The translations under genes and the position numbers were made by a program. Of a DNA stretch of 64,000 bases, positions 35,285-44,731 are shown piece after piece. Each line of letters starts with the position of its first letter. The first letter of the stretch is position 1. The stretch covers positions 124,001-188,000 of the forward strand of contig NZ_CP087599.1 of the NCBI RefSeq assembly GCF_020990385.1, given 5' to 3'. This DNA comes from Paracoccus sp. MA (lineage in GTDB: Bacteria > Pseudomonadota > Alphaproteobacteria > Rhodobacterales > Rhodobacteraceae). Below the pieces are notes generated by a model. It was not told the origin of the DNA. It did no database searches and was given only the letters and a program-made list of their open reading frames with translations.

Positions 35285-37014
35285 GGCGTTTCCTCCTGTG
35301 AAAGCCCGATCACGGGCAGGCCGGCCAGAACGCGGCCGGCGATATAGCCGAATGTCATGCCGGGCCCCAGCGTGATGCCGCCCGACGGGTAATGCCCGCC
35401 CATGACCGAGGCCATGTCGTTGCCCACGGCGTAAAGGCCGGGGATCGGCTGGCCGTCCCGGTCCAGCACCCGCGCCGCCGCATCGGTCCTGACCCCGGCA
35501 AAGGTGCCGAGCGAGCCGGGCACGATCCTGACCGCATAGAACGGTCCTTGCAGCAGCGGCCCCAGCGAGGGGTTCGGCCCCTGTTCCGCATCGCCCTGCA
35601 CGCGGTTGTAGAGGCTTTCGCCGCGCTGGAAGTCGGGATCCTCGCCGCGTTGGGCATGGGCATTGAAGCGGGCCACGGTCTCGGCCAGCGCCACGCCGGG
35701 GATGGCGCAGGCGCGGGCCAGTTCCTCCAGCGTGCGGCCGCGCTTCAGATAGCCGCTGCGCAGCGCCGGCCCCAGGGGGAAGGGGAAGGGCTTGGACCAG
35801 CCCAGCCCCCAGCGGCGCTGCGACTTGTGATCGGCGATCAGCCAGCAATGCGGCGGCTTGCCCGGCGGCGTGGCGGCGATCAGCGCCCGCATGAAATCGT
35901 GATAGCTGTCGGCCTCGCTGACGAAGCGCCGGCCTTGCGGCGTCACGGCGATGATGCCGGGCTTGGCGCGCTCGACCAGATGCGGGAAATGCGCGGGCGG
36001 GCCGTCCCGGCGCGGCACCAGCGACACCGGCGCCAGCGCGACGTTCGAGGCCAGCTCGCCATCGACGGCAGCCCCCACCCCCTCGGCCAGCCGCAGCCCG
36101 TCGCCGGTATTGGCGCGCGGCGCGGCCGAGAAATGCCCCGCCCCGCCGCCTGCCCGCGGGGCCAACGCCTCCAGCCGCGCCGGATCATGCGGGAAGCCGC
36201 CGGTCGCCAGCACCACGCCGCGCGCCGCCTCGACCAGCAATTCGCCCTGCGGCGTCGAAAGCCGCGCGCCCGCGACGCGGCCGCCCTGCCGTTCCAGCGC
36301 CAAGACCGGCGCGCTGTCGAGCAGCACCACGCCCTTGTCCAGCGCCGAGCGCAGCAGCCGCGCCACCAGCGCATTGCCGTTGACCAGCTGCATGCCGCGC
36401 CGGTGCAGCGCCAGGTCGCGCAGATGCCGCGCGATTCGCCCCGCCGCATATAGCGCCGAGCGCGGGCTGCGGCTGGCGCGGAAGAAATGCCGCATGTCGG
36501 CGCCGCTGGCGATGCCCATGCCCCAAAGGCTCGCCACGTCCAGCGGCGGGCGCAGCTTGCCGATCCAGTCGCCCAGCTCGCGCCCGTCATAGGGCAGGGC
36601 CGTGACCGAACGCCCGCCTTTCGCGGCGCCCGGAGTCTCGTGGAAATCCGGGACCGCATTGCCGTCGATCCAGCGCAGCGCCGTATGGTCCTGAAAGAAG
36701 GCCACCATCTCGGGGCCGTTCTCCAGAAACGCCTCCAGCCGCGGGTCGCTGGCGCGGTGGCCGAGTTCGCTGCGCAGGTATTCGCGGGGCGTTTCCGGCG
36801 GCTCGTCGATGCCGGCGGCGCGGGCCAAGGGATTGCGCGGGATCCACAGCCAGCCCCCGGACCAGGCCGAGGTGCCGCCAAAGACCGGCGCCTTCTCGGC
36901 CAGCACCACGCGCAGGCCGAAATGCGCCGCCGTGACCGCCGCCGCCAGCCCCGAGGCCCCCGAGCCAATGACCAGCACATCGCAGGCCAGCCTGCGTTCG
37001 GATGAAACGTCCAT
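35281..37014 (-). CDS. FAD-dependent dehydrogenase, 3-ketosteroid dehydrogenase-like (copy 1)
   Basis: A 577-residue flavoprotein of the fumarate reductase/3-ketosteroid-1-dehydrogenase superfamily. It has the FAD motif VLVIGSGASGLAAAVTA, the GGTSAWSGGWLWIP loop, RRFVSEADSYHDF (place of the KstD active Tyr) and C-terminal GNDMASVMGGHYPSGGITLGP, where Tyr542 and the Gly four residues later match the KstD catalytic Tyr-x-x-x-Gly. It should introduce a double bond next to a ring ketone. Operon context with MocA-type oxidoreductase, IclR, NIPSNAP and TIM barrel fits dehydrogenation of a cyclic hydroxy or keto acid. Confidence 0.85.
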   Translation of the reverse strand: MDVSSERRLACDVLVIGSGASGLAAAVTAAHFGLRVVLAEKAPVFGGTSAWSGGWLWIPRNPLARAAGIDEPPETPREYLRSELGHRASDPRLEAFLENGPEMVAFFQDHTALRWIDGNAVPDFHETPGAAKGGRSVTALPYDGRELGDWIGKLRPPLDVASLWGMGIASGADMRHFFRASRSPRSALYAAGRIARHLRDLALHRRGMQLVNGNALVARLLRSALDKGVVLLDSAPVLALERQGGRVAGARLSTPQGELLVEAARGVVLATGGFPHDPARLEALAPRAGGGAGHFSAAPRANTGDGLRLAEGVGAAVDGELASNVALAPVSLVPRRDGPPAHFPHLVERAKPGIIAVTPQGRRFVSEADSYHDFMRALIAATPPGKPPHCWLIADHKSQRRWGLGWSKPFPFPLGPALRSGYLKRGRTLEELARACAIPGVALAETVARFNAHAQRGEDPDFQRGESLYNRVQGDAEQGPNPSLGPLLQGPFYAVRIVPGSLGTFAGVRTDAAARVLDRDGQPIPGLYAVGNDMASVMGGHYPSGGITLGPGMTFGYIAGRVLAGLPVIGLSQEETP

Positions 37015-37052
37015 TCACTCCTGCCCGTCAGGGGCGCGAGCCGGGAAAAAGC

Positions 37053-37889
37053 CTATGCGCTTTTCCGCCCGTCCTCGGCATCGGCGTCGATCGCCCTGAC
37101 ATTTGCCTGAAAATACTTGGTTCCCGCGGCGGCGGCGCCCAGTTCCCCGGCCGCGGCCTGAAGGCGCGGCGCCAGTTCCGCCATCCGCTCGGGCGTCATG
37201 CGCACCGCCGGACCGGCGATGGACAGGCAGCCCAGCACGGGCCCGTCGCCGTGATAGCGCACCGGCACCGCCATGGCTGCCATGCCGGCGATATAGCTGT
37301 CCACCGCCGTGGCATAGCCGCGCGCCCGCGCCTCGGCCAGCTGCTGCAGCAGCAGGGTGATGCTGGTCGGCGCGTTCGGCCCCATGCCCTCGGCCTGGCG
37401 CAGCAGGCCCTGCGCGCCGACGCGGGCCAGCGCCTCGTCGTCGCTCATGCTGGCCAGCCAGGCCTTGCCGCCGGCCGAGCTGGCAAGGTGCACGACCACG
37501 CCCTGCTCCTGCCCCGGGTCATAGCGCAAGCCGCGCGTCGCGCCCTGCGCCACCGCCACCCAGATCAGCCGCTCGCCGTCGATCACCGACAGCCGGATCA
37601 GCTCGCCGCTGTCGGCGGCCAGCTGGTCCAGCACCGGCTGGGCGACATCGGTGATGCCGGCGCGGCCCATGAAGCCCAGGCCCAGGGCCGGCAGCTTGAT
37701 GGTCAGCGCGTAATCGCCGCCTGCCTGCAACTGCCGGACATAGCCCAGCCGCGCCAGTTCCTGCAGGGTGCGGTGCACGCCGCTAGCCGGCTGTTCGGTC
37801 ACCGCCGCGATGGTGGTGACCGGCAGGCCCATCGGGTGATCGACCAGAAGTTCGACGATGGCGAGGGCTTTTTCCAGAACGCTGCTCAT
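37053..37889 (-). CDS. IclR family transcriptional regulator
   Basis: A 278-residue IclR regulator: winged HTH (LEKALAIVELLVDHPMGLPVTTIAAVTEQPASGVHRTLQEL) and an effector domain with GKAWLASM and GYATAVDSYIAGMAAMAVPVR. ATGA overlap with the upstream MocA-type gene, so it is made from the operon it probably controls. Two IclR-style palindromes occur in this window (39047 and 52826), one in its own operon promoter. The ligand is likely an aromatic or hydroaromatic acid. Confidence 0.88.
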   Translation of the reverse strand: MSSVLEKALAIVELLVDHPMGLPVTTIAAVTEQPASGVHRTLQELARLGYVRQLQAGGDYALTIKLPALGLGFMGRAGITDVAQPVLDQLAADSGELIRLSVIDGERLIWVAVAQGATRGLRYDPGQEQGVVVHLASSAGGKAWLASMSDDEALARVGAQGLLRQAEGMGPNAPTSITLLLQQLAEARARGYATAVDSYIAGMAAMAVPVRYHGDGPVLGCLSIAGPAVRMTPERMAELAPRLQAAAGELGAAAAGTKYFQANVRAIDADAEDGRKSA

Positions 37890-38980
37890 GATCCGCTTCC
37901 GCTGTTGAAGGCGGTTTCAGGTTCGCGGTTCAGCGCCGAAAGGTCAACCGCGACGCGTTGCCCCGTCTCGGCCGCCGCGCGGATGGCGTCCAGCACGATC
38001 AGGTTGGCGGTGGCGTCGCGGGCCGAGACGCGCGGCGTCCCGCCATGGCGCGCCAGATCGGCGAAATGCGCCAGCTGCGCCTCATAGGGATCGCCGTGGC
38101 TGACGGGCAGCGGCCGGGGTTGCAGTTCCTGCGTCCAGTCCGGCGCGCCGGGCGGTTGCCACAGCAGCAGGTCCGGCAGCGACAGCCCCGCCCGGCTGCC
38201 GGCATAATGATGCGCCGGGACGCGATGCGCCGGAAACCGCGCCATGTTCTCGCCCGCCGTCAGGTCCCAGGCCCAGGGCCCGACCGCCGCGTCCGAGATG
38301 CACAGCGTCGCCAGCCCGCCCCCCGCAAAGCGCAGGCAGACCGCCGCCGTGTCCTCGACCGGGAAGCCGCGGCGGGCATGGCTGGCGATGGCCTGCACCT
38401 CGGCGATCTCGCCGAAGAAATGCCGCAGCAGGTCGATCTCATGCACCAGGTTGATCAGCAGCGGCCCGCCCGCACCCTTGCTGCGCCGCCAGGGCGCCTG
38501 GAAATAATCGTCGGGCTTGGCCAGCGAACAGGTCACGGTCGCCATGACCAGATCGCCCAGCAGGCCGCCGCGGATCGCCTCATGCGCGGCGCGGATGATC
38601 GGATTGTGCCGGCGGTGATGGCCGACCAGCAGCGGCACCCCGGTCTCATCCGCCACCGCGATCAGCTGCCGCGCCGAATCGAGGCTTTCGGCCACCGGCT
38701 TTTCCAGCAGCACCGGGATGCCGGCGCGCAGCAACGCGGCCGAGACCGGCAGATGCGTTTCGTTCGGCGTCGCCACGATGGCGGCCTGCGCCAGCCCCGA
38801 ATCGATCACCGCCGCCACGTCCGGCAGGCAGGGCACGCCCAGCGATTCGGCCAGCGCCCGGCCCGAGGGGGCGGGATCGACCAGCGCCGACAGCCGCAGC
38901 CCCGATAGGCGCGCCAGCGTGTCGATATGCGTGCGCCCGATGACTCCCGCACCAATGACGGCGACCGCGATCCGATCCAT
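37886..38980 (-). CDS. Gfo/Idh/MocA family oxidoreductase
   Basis: A 364-residue NAD(P)-dependent oxidoreductase. Rossmann start VAVIGAGVIGRTHIDTL, then EKPVAESLDSAR (the catalytic EKP), GHHRRHNPI and GGPLLINLVHEIDLL with the likely acid/base His. Start at 38980 is chosen because AAGGAGG lies seven bases upstream; the ATG at 38986 is too near it. Family members oxidise cyclic polyols such as inositols and sugars; here a hydroxyl of a hydroaromatic ring is a plausible target. First gene of the IclR operon, divergent from the shikimate-dehydrogenase-like gene. Confidence 0.86.
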   Translation of the reverse strand: MDRIAVAVIGAGVIGRTHIDTLARLSGLRLSALVDPAPSGRALAESLGVPCLPDVAAVIDSGLAQAAIVATPNETHLPVSAALLRAGIPVLLEKPVAESLDSARQLIAVADETGVPLLVGHHRRHNPIIRAAHEAIRGGLLGDLVMATVTCSLAKPDDYFQAPWRRSKGAGGPLLINLVHEIDLLRHFFGEIAEVQAIASHARRGFPVEDTAAVCLRFAGGGLATLCISDAAVGPWAWDLTAGENMARFPAHRVPAHHYAGSRAGLSLPDLLLWQPPGAPDWTQELQPRPLPVSHGDPYEAQLAHFADLARHGGTPRVSARDATANLIVLDAIRAAAETGQRVAVDLSALNREPETAFNSGSGS

Positions 38981-39021
38981 GGACATCCCTCCTTCCGACC
39001 TTCTTGGGCATCAAGCCAGAA

Positions 39022-39061
39022 GGAATATCGGAAGTCAATTTTATTATTGAATGATATTCCA
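39022..39061. promoter_or_regulatory. IclR-type operator, mocA-type/aroE-like divergent promoter
   Basis: TTGAATGATATTCCA (39047-39061) is an imperfect palindrome like the known IclR operator TGGAAATNATTTCCA. It is 13/15 identical to the reverse complement of 52826-52840. An additional half GGAATATC (39022-39029) pairs with GATATTCC (39053-39060). The AT-rich TTTTATTATT between is a likely promoter element. Confidence 0.6.
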
Positions 39062-39239
39062 CTTTCTGCGATCTTCCGCTTCGAACCGGATGAGGCGCCG
39101 GAATCGCCCCCCGCGGCGCAGAGGCGCGAAAATCCAATGTTCCGCCCCTATCGTCCATTTCCTGACGGCGGGGCGCGTGATTGTTTCAAGGCGCGGCCAG
39201 CCCGGGGGCGCTGTCCGCAAGAGGGAAAGAGGAACCAGC

Positions 39240-40055
39240 ATGGCCCAACCGCTGCGCATCGACGGAGAGACGGCATTCTTCCCGATCATCGGCCATCCGA
39301 TCGGGCAGGTGAAATCGCCGGCATCGCTCAGCCAGATCATGGCGGATCGCGGCCATAACGGCATGGTGGTGCCGATCCACGTCCTGCCCGAGGACCTGCC
39401 CGGCTGGCTGGCGCAGGCCGCGGCGGTCCAGAACTGTCCGGGCATCGTGGTGACGGTGCCGCACAAGGCGCCCTGCCTGGCCTTCTGCAGCCGCGTTACC
39501 GCGCGGGCGCGGGCCGCGGGCGCGGTGAACATCATGCTGCGCCGGGACGAGGGCTGGATCGGCGACGCGACCGACGGGCAGGGCTACATGGACGGCATCG
39601 CCGCGCAGGGCTTCGACGTCGCCGGCAAGCCGGCGCTGCTGGTCGGGACCGGCGGCGCCGGCTCGGCCATCGCCTACGAGATCCTGGCGCGCGGCGCCTC
39701 GGAACTGGCGCTGCACGACATCGACGCGGCGCGGCGCGACGCGCTGATTGCGCGGCTGGACGCCGCCTTTCCCGGCCGGGTCCGCATCGGCGGCACCGAT
39801 CCGCGCGGCTTTGCGCTGGTGGCGAATGCGACGCCGCTGGGCATGCGCGAAGGCGACCCGCTGCCGGTCGAGGCCGGGCTGCTGACCGCCGCGCAATTCG
39901 TCGCCGACGTGGTCACCCGCCCGGCCATCCCGCCGCTGATCGCCGCCGCGCGCGCCAGAGGCTGCGGCACGATGCCGGGCTCGGGCATGTTCGAGGCGCA
40001 GGCGGTGCTGCTGGCCGAACTGCTGATGGGGGTCAGGCAGATCGCGCTGGACTAA
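39240..40055 (+). CDS. Shikimate/quinate dehydrogenase-like protein (copy 1)
   Basis: A 271-residue AroE-family enzyme. The shikimate Lys (TVPHKA), Asn (AGAVNIM) and Asp (DATDGQGY) are kept, and the cofactor loop GTGGAGSAIA is present. The SKSP motif is changed to VKSPASLS, and the usual NTDG to ATDG, so it is probably a catabolic quinate/shikimate dehydrogenase, not biosynthetic AroE. GAGGAA precedes the ATG. Divergent from the IclR operon and followed by the ABC importer, supporting uptake and oxidation of hydroaromatic acids to 3-dehydro forms. Confidence 0.87.
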   Translation: MAQPLRIDGETAFFPIIGHPIGQVKSPASLSQIMADRGHNGMVVPIHVLPEDLPGWLAQAAAVQNCPGIVVTVPHKAPCLAFCSRVTARARAAGAVNIMLRRDEGWIGDATDGQGYMDGIAAQGFDVAGKPALLVGTGGAGSAIAYEILARGASELALHDIDAARRDALIARLDAAFPGRVRIGGTDPRGFALVANATPLGMREGDPLPVEAGLLTAAQFVADVVTRPAIPPLIAAARARGCGTMPGSGMFEAQAVLLAELLMGVRQIALD

Positions 40056-40074
40056 ACGGCACAGGGGCGCTGCA

Positions 40075-40090
40075 TAACCGCCCGATTATG
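40075..40090 (+). promoter_or_regulatory. PcaQ-like box upstream of the ABC importer
   Basis: ATAACC-GCCC-GATTAT agrees at 10 of 12 positions with the Sinorhizobium PcaQ consensus ATAACC-N4-GGTTAA, and its outer parts mirror the box at 62131. Centre is 119 bp before the binding-protein ATG, a normal distance for a LysR-activated promoter. In S. meliloti PcaQ also controls a branched-chain-type protocatechuate importer, so the context fits. Confidence 0.6.
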
Positions 40091-40200
40091 TATCTTTGCG
40101 CGTTTTGCAATGTTCGCGTGGAACGCGACATGGCAGATTATGGAGAGGAAGAGGAGATCCCATGCAAAACAGGATCCGAACCAGGGAGGAAGGAAACGCA

Positions 40201-41322
40201 ATGATCAGGACACTGACCGCCGCCGCCGCGCTGGTGCTGGCCGCCGTGCCGGCGCTGGCCGAGCTGAAGATCGGCTCGATCGTCGAGCTCTCGGGCCCCG
40301 GCGCCGCCGCCGGCACTAATTTCCGCGACGGCGTGCGGATGGGCTTCGAGGAGATCAACGCGGCCGGGGGCGTGCTGGGCGAACCGGTCGCCATCACCGA
40401 ATATGACAGCCAGACCGACCCGCAGGTCAGCCGCGCCATGGTGCAGAAGGCCATCGACGACGGGGTGGTGGCGATCACCGGCACGGTGTTCTCGTCCTCG
40501 ACGGTGGTGAACATGCTGGTGGCGAAACAGGCCGGCATCCCGCAATTCACCGGCTCCGAGGCGCCCTCGATCACCGGGATGGGCAACCCCTACATCTTCC
40601 GCACCGCCTTCGGCTCGCAGAAGGGCGTGCCCAAGATGGCCAAATACATGGCCGAGGAAATGGGGGTGAAGAAGGTCGCCGTGGTCTGGGCCAATACCGA
40701 ATTCGGCAAGGGCGGGCACGAATCCTTCCTGAAGGAGGCCGAGGCCCATGGCTTCGAGATCGTCGCCGACCTGCCCACCGAACAGGCGCAGACCGATTTC
40801 TCGGCCGATGTCGTCAAGCTGAAGGGCATCCAGGCCGACGCCGCCTTCGTCTACCTGACCGAGGAGGAAAGCGCCCGCTTCCTGCGCGAGGCCCGCAAGC
40901 AGGGCGTGACCCTGCCGCTGGTGGGCGAGACGACGCTGATCGGCCACAAGGTCATCGAGCTGGCCGGCGACGCCGCCAACGGCGCCATGGGCCATGTCGG
41001 CCTGACCCCCGACGCCAATATCCCGGCGATGACCGAGATGGTCGAGAAGTTCAAGGCCAAGTTCAACTACACGCCCGACCACAACGCCATCAAGGGCTAC
41101 ACGGCCGCCTATACCCTCAAATGCGTGGCCGAGATGGTGGGCGAGGCGGACAGCCAGGCCATTGCCGACAAGATGCACGGCCTGACGCTGACGGTGGCCG
41201 AATGCCCCGGCGTGCTGATGGACGTCAGCTGGGACGAGACCGGCGAGATGTCGCGCGAAAGCTTCTTCGTCGAGGTCCAGGACGGCAAGCAGGTGGTCAA
41301 GGCCATCCTGCCGCCGAACTGA
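40201..41322 (+). CDS. ABC transporter binding protein, aromatic/hydroaromatic acid type
   Basis: A 373-residue exported binding protein of the HAAT family. Signal peptide MIRTLTAAAALVLAAVPALA; mature part ELKIGSIVELSGPGAAAGTNF. AGGAAGGAA upstream decides the ATG at 40201 over one at 40159. FGSQKGVPKMAKYMAEEMGVKKVAVVWANTEFGKGG is the domain hinge region, split between ligand lobes. Genomic position between an AroE-like gene and pca genes, plus a PcaQ-like box, suggests protocatechuate, shikimate or quinate as ligand, as in PcaMNVWX. Confidence 0.9.
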   Translation: MIRTLTAAAALVLAAVPALAELKIGSIVELSGPGAAAGTNFRDGVRMGFEEINAAGGVLGEPVAITEYDSQTDPQVSRAMVQKAIDDGVVAITGTVFSSSTVVNMLVAKQAGIPQFTGSEAPSITGMGNPYIFRTAFGSQKGVPKMAKYMAEEMGVKKVAVVWANTEFGKGGHESFLKEAEAHGFEIVADLPTEQAQTDFSADVVKLKGIQADAAFVYLTEEESARFLREARKQGVTLPLVGETTLIGHKVIELAGDAANGAMGHVGLTPDANIPAMTEMVEKFKAKFNYTPDHNAIKGYTAAYTLKCVAEMVGEADSQAIADKMHGLTLTVAECPGVLMDVSWDETGEMSRESFFVEVQDGKQVVKAILPPN

Positions 41323-41406
41323 TCGGCCCACACAGCGCGCGAGGCAGGCTGGCACCGGCATTCCGCCGGCCTGCCCCCGTATCCGTCAACCTGACGTGAG
41401 GCTCTC

Positions 41407-42282
41407 ATGGCCGAGTTAATCCAGATCCTGATCTCCGGCCTTGCCGCCGGTTCCATCTACGCCCTTGCCGCGGTGGGTTTCACCCTGCTGTGGCAGGCAT
41501 CGCAGACCATCAACTTCGCGCAGGGCGAATTCGTCATGCTGCCGGCCTTCTTCGTGCTGGTCGGCATGGGGGTGGGCCTGCCGATGTGGCCCGCCATCGG
41601 CTTTTCGCTGCTGCTGTCGCTTCTCATCCTGGGCGTCGCCTTCAAGAAGCTGGTGGTCGAACCGATGCTGCCGCATGGCACCCTGCCGCTGGTCATCGCC
41701 ACCATCGCGCTTGGCCTGCTGATGAAGGAAAGCGTCAAGGAATTCTATGGCGCCACCGCCCAGCCCTTCCCGGCGATCTTCCCGCAGAAGGTCTATCACT
41801 TCGCCGGCGCCAGCGTCTCGGCGCAGGATATCGGCAACCTGATCGTCTCGATGCTGGCCATCGGCGGGTTGCAGCTGTTCTTGAACCGCACCCGCACCGG
41901 GCGCTGCATGCAGGCCAGCGCCCAGAACCCCGCCGTGGCCGAGATCCTGGGCGTCGATGTGAAGCGGATGGTGATGTATACCTTCCTGATCAACGCGGCG
42001 CTGGCCACCATCGCCTCGGTGCTGATCTCGCCGATCTACCTGGCCAAGTTCTCGAATGGCGAGACGCTGGGCCTGGTGGCCTTCATCGCCGCCATCGTCG
42101 GCGGCTTCAACCAGATCCGCGGCGCGCTGGTCGGCGGGCTGCTGATCGGCGTCATCGACAACCTCTCGGCGGTCTATGTCTCGGCCGAATACCGCTCGGC
42201 CATGCCGCTGATCCTGCTCATCGCCATCATCCTGCTGCGCCCGCAGGGGCTGCTTGGCACCAAGGAGGGACGCGCCGTATGA
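41407..42282 (+). CDS. livH: Branched-chain-type ABC permease, LivH-like
   Basis: A 291-residue polytopic permease: LIQILISGLAAGSIYALAAVGF, TINFAQGEFVMLPAFF and IVGGFNQIRGALVGGLLIGVIDN are LivH landmarks. It lies 84 bp after the binding-protein gene and overlaps the next permease gene by 4 bp. With LivM it forms the membrane channel of the importer. Confidence 0.92.
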   Translation: MAELIQILISGLAAGSIYALAAVGFTLLWQASQTINFAQGEFVMLPAFFVLVGMGVGLPMWPAIGFSLLLSLLILGVAFKKLVVEPMLPHGTLPLVIATIALGLLMKESVKEFYGATAQPFPAIFPQKVYHFAGASVSAQDIGNLIVSMLAIGGLQLFLNRTRTGRCMQASAQNPAVAEILGVDVKRMVMYTFLINAALATIASVLISPIYLAKFSNGETLGLVAFIAAIVGGFNQIRGALVGGLLIGVIDNLSAVYVSAEYRSAMPLILLIAIILLRPQGLLGTKEGRAV

Positions 42283-43253
42283 CCCGCACCCGCATCATCC
42301 TGATCGCCCTGGGCATCGCGGCGCTGGTCGCCGCGCCCATCGGCCAGGGCAATTACATCATCTATACGCTGACCTCCTGGCTGCTGTTCTCGATCTCGGC
42401 CATGGGGCTGAACCTGACGCTGGGCTATGCCGGGCAGGTCAGCCTGGCGCAGGCGGGCTTCATGGGCATCGGCGCCTATGTCACCGCGCTCTTGACCCTG
42501 GCGGGCGTGCCCTGGATCGCGGCGGCGCTGATCTCGATCACCTCCTGCTTCGCGGTCGGACTGCTGCTTGGCTGGCCGGCGCTGCGCGTGCAGCACCATT
42601 TCCTGGCCTTCGTGACGCTGGCCTTCAACACGCTGCTGTTCCTGGTGCTGCGCAACGAGGAAGAGATCACCGGCGGTTCCTTCGGGCTGGTCGGCATGCC
42701 GCGGCCCTCGGTCCTTGGCATCGCGACCGACAGCAACCTGAATTTCTACTATTTCGCGCTGGCCTGCTTCCTGGTCTCGGCCTTCGTGATGTGGTGGATC
42801 CTGCGCTCGCCTTGGGGCCGGGCCTTCAAGGCGCTGCGCGAGAACCCGATCCGCGCCGAGAGCCTGGGGCTGAAGATCCGCCGCCAGACGCTTCTGGCCT
42901 TCGCCATCGGCTCGGCCTTCGGGGGGCTGGCCGGGGCGCTGCAATCGCCGCTGGTGCAGTTCATCGAGCCGGGCAGCTTCGCGCTGATCCATTCGCTGAA
43001 GCTGCTTCTGATGGTGGTGGTGGGCGGCGCGGGCTTCTTCTTCGGCCCGATGCTGGGCGCGGCGGTGGTGATCCTGCTGCCGGAACTCCTGCGCTTCACC
43101 GAGGGCTATTACCTCATCATCTATTCGGCGCTGGTGATCGTGCTGATGGTGTTCTCGCCCCAGGGGCTGATCGGGCTGGGCCAGAAGATCTGGAACCAGT
43201 TCCGCCCCCGGCACGAGACGCGCCGCGATATGAAGAAGGGATTCCAGCTATGA
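42279..43253 (+). CDS. livM: Branched-chain-type ABC permease, LivM-like
   Basis: A 324-residue permease with LNLTLGYAGQVSLAQAGFMGIGAY (split here: LNLTLGYAGQ, SLAQAGFMGIGAY), ITGGSFGLVGMPRP and VVVGGAGFFFGPMLGAAVV. The C-terminus is a short basic cytoplasmic tail (KIWNQFRPRHETRRDMKKG). ATGA overlaps on both sides show tight coupling. Confidence 0.92.
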   Translation: MTRTRIILIALGIAALVAAPIGQGNYIIYTLTSWLLFSISAMGLNLTLGYAGQVSLAQAGFMGIGAYVTALLTLAGVPWIAAALISITSCFAVGLLLGWPALRVQHHFLAFVTLAFNTLLFLVLRNEEEITGGSFGLVGMPRPSVLGIATDSNLNFYYFALACFLVSAFVMWWILRSPWGRAFKALRENPIRAESLGLKIRRQTLLAFAIGSAFGGLAGALQSPLVQFIEPGSFALIHSLKLLLMVVVGGAGFFFGPMLGAAVVILLPELLRFTEGYYLIIYSALVIVLMVFSPQGLIGLGQKIWNQFRPRHETRRDMKKGFQL

Positions 43254-43996
43254 CCGCCCCCGTCCTTTCCGTCCGCAACATCTCGAAGCAGTTCGGCGGC
43301 ATCCGCGCCGTGAACGACGTCAGCTTCGACGTGCAGAAGGGCGAGATCCTGGGCCTGATCGGCCCGAACGGCTCGGGCAAGTCGACGCTGTTCAACTGCA
43401 TCCTGGGCCAGTTGCGCCCCAGCGCCGGCCATTGCGAGATCAACGGCCGCTCGACCGACGGCGTGCGGCCGGCCGACCTGTCGCTGATGGGCGTCGGACG
43501 CACCTTCCAGCAGCTGTCGGTCTTTCCGCGCATGAAGGTGCTCGACAACGTCATCCTGGCCGGGCAGGAGCACGAGGGCTCGATGCTGAGCCGGCTTTTC
43601 GGCAAGTCCGACGCCGGCCTGACCGAAAAGGCCGAACAGCTGATCGAGTTCTTCAACCTGACCCCCTATCGCGACACCGAGGCGGGCTCGCTTTCCTACG
43701 GCCAGCAGAAGCTGGTCGATGCCGCGATGGCCTTCATGGCCGGGCCCGGCATCGTGCTGCTGGACGAGCCGGCGGGCGGGGTGAACCTGACCATGCTGGC
43801 GCATCTGAAAGAGCGGCTGATGACCTATAACCGCGAGCACGGCACCACCTTCGTGGTGATCGAGCACAACATGGAATTCGTCATGTCGCTTTGCACCCGC
43901 ATCATCGTGCTGGCGCAGGGCGAGATCATCGCCGAAGGCTCGCCCGAGGAGATCCGGGCGAACCAGATGGTCATCGACGCCTATCTGGGGGGCTGA
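43250..43996 (+). CDS. livG: Branched-chain-type ABC ATPase, LivG-like
   Basis: A 248-residue ATPase with Walker A GPNGSGKST, signature LSYGQQKLV, Walker B IVLLDEPAGGVN and the switch His in VIEHNMEFV. The sequence GVGRTFQQLSVFPRMKVLDNV is the LivG Q-loop area. It pairs with the LivF-like ATPase encoded directly after it. Confidence 0.92.
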   Translation: MTAPVLSVRNISKQFGGIRAVNDVSFDVQKGEILGLIGPNGSGKSTLFNCILGQLRPSAGHCEINGRSTDGVRPADLSLMGVGRTFQQLSVFPRMKVLDNVILAGQEHEGSMLSRLFGKSDAGLTEKAEQLIEFFNLTPYRDTEAGSLSYGQQKLVDAAMAFMAGPGIVLLDEPAGGVNLTMLAHLKERLMTYNREHGTTFVVIEHNMEFVMSLCTRIIVLAQGEIIAEGSPEEIRANQMVIDAYLGG

Positions 43997-43997
43997 C

Positions 43998-44720
43998 ATG
44001 CTGGAACTCAAGGACGTCACCGGCGGCTATGGCCGCATCACCATCCTGAACGGCACCTCGTTCAGCATTCCCAAGGCCTCGATCACCACGGTGATCGGGC
44101 CGAACGGCGCCGGGAAATCCACCGTGTTCAAGGCGATCTTCGGGCTGCTGAACATCCATGCCGGCCAGATCCTGCTGGAGAGCGAGGACGTGACCCGCAA
44201 GCGCCCGGCCGAGATGATCGCCCGCGGCGTCACCTATGTGCCGCAGGGCCGCAACGTGGTGCCGCAGCTATCGGTGTTCCACAATCTGGAGCTGGGCGGC
44301 ATCACCGCCCGCGACCAGTCCCGGGTCCGGCAGCGGATGGAGCAGGTCATGGACCAGTTTCCCATGCTGCGCGAGCGCCGCGACCAGAAGGCCATCGAGC
44401 TGTCGGGCGGCCAGCAGAAGCAGCTGGAGATCGCCCGCGCCCTGCTTCTGGACCCCAAGCTGATCCTGATCGACGAGCCCTCGATCGGGCTGTCGCCCAA
44501 CCTGGTGCAGGAAGTGTTCCAGACCCTGATCCGGCTGCGCGACCAGGGGGTGACGGTGCTGATGGTGGAACAGAACGCCAAGGCGGCGCTGGCCATGTCG
44601 GATTACGGGCTGGTGCTGGAACTGGGCCAGACCCGGATGTTCGACAGGGCCGACGCGCTGCTTCGGGATCCGCGCGTCGGCCAGCTGTTCCTGGGCGGCC
44701 ATATCGAGGACGCGGCCTAG
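43998..44720 (+). CDS. livF: Branched-chain-type ABC ATPase, LivF-like
   Basis: A 240-residue ATPase with Walker A GPNGAGKST, VPQGRNVVPQLSV in the Q-loop area, signature LSGGQQKQLE, Walker B LILIDEPSIGLSP and MVEQNAKAALA. Last gene of the importer operon; it converges on the small cysteine-containing gene with an 11-bp gap. Confidence 0.92.
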   Translation: MLELKDVTGGYGRITILNGTSFSIPKASITTVIGPNGAGKSTVFKAIFGLLNIHAGQILLESEDVTRKRPAEMIARGVTYVPQGRNVVPQLSVFHNLELGGITARDQSRVRQRMEQVMDQFPMLRERRDQKAIELSGGQQKQLEIARALLLDPKLILIDEPSIGLSPNLVQEVFQTLIRLRDQGVTVLMVEQNAKAALAMSDYGLVLELGQTRMFDRADALLRDPRVGQLFLGGHIEDAA

Positions 44721-44731
44721 GCGCCGCCCCG

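Noticed and set aside
40108..40131. ATGTTCGCG/CGCGACAT inverted repeat as terminator or operator before the importer operon
   Set aside because: Arms are imperfect and no T-run or matching regulator site elsewhere was found; the PcaQ-like box just upstream explains the region better.
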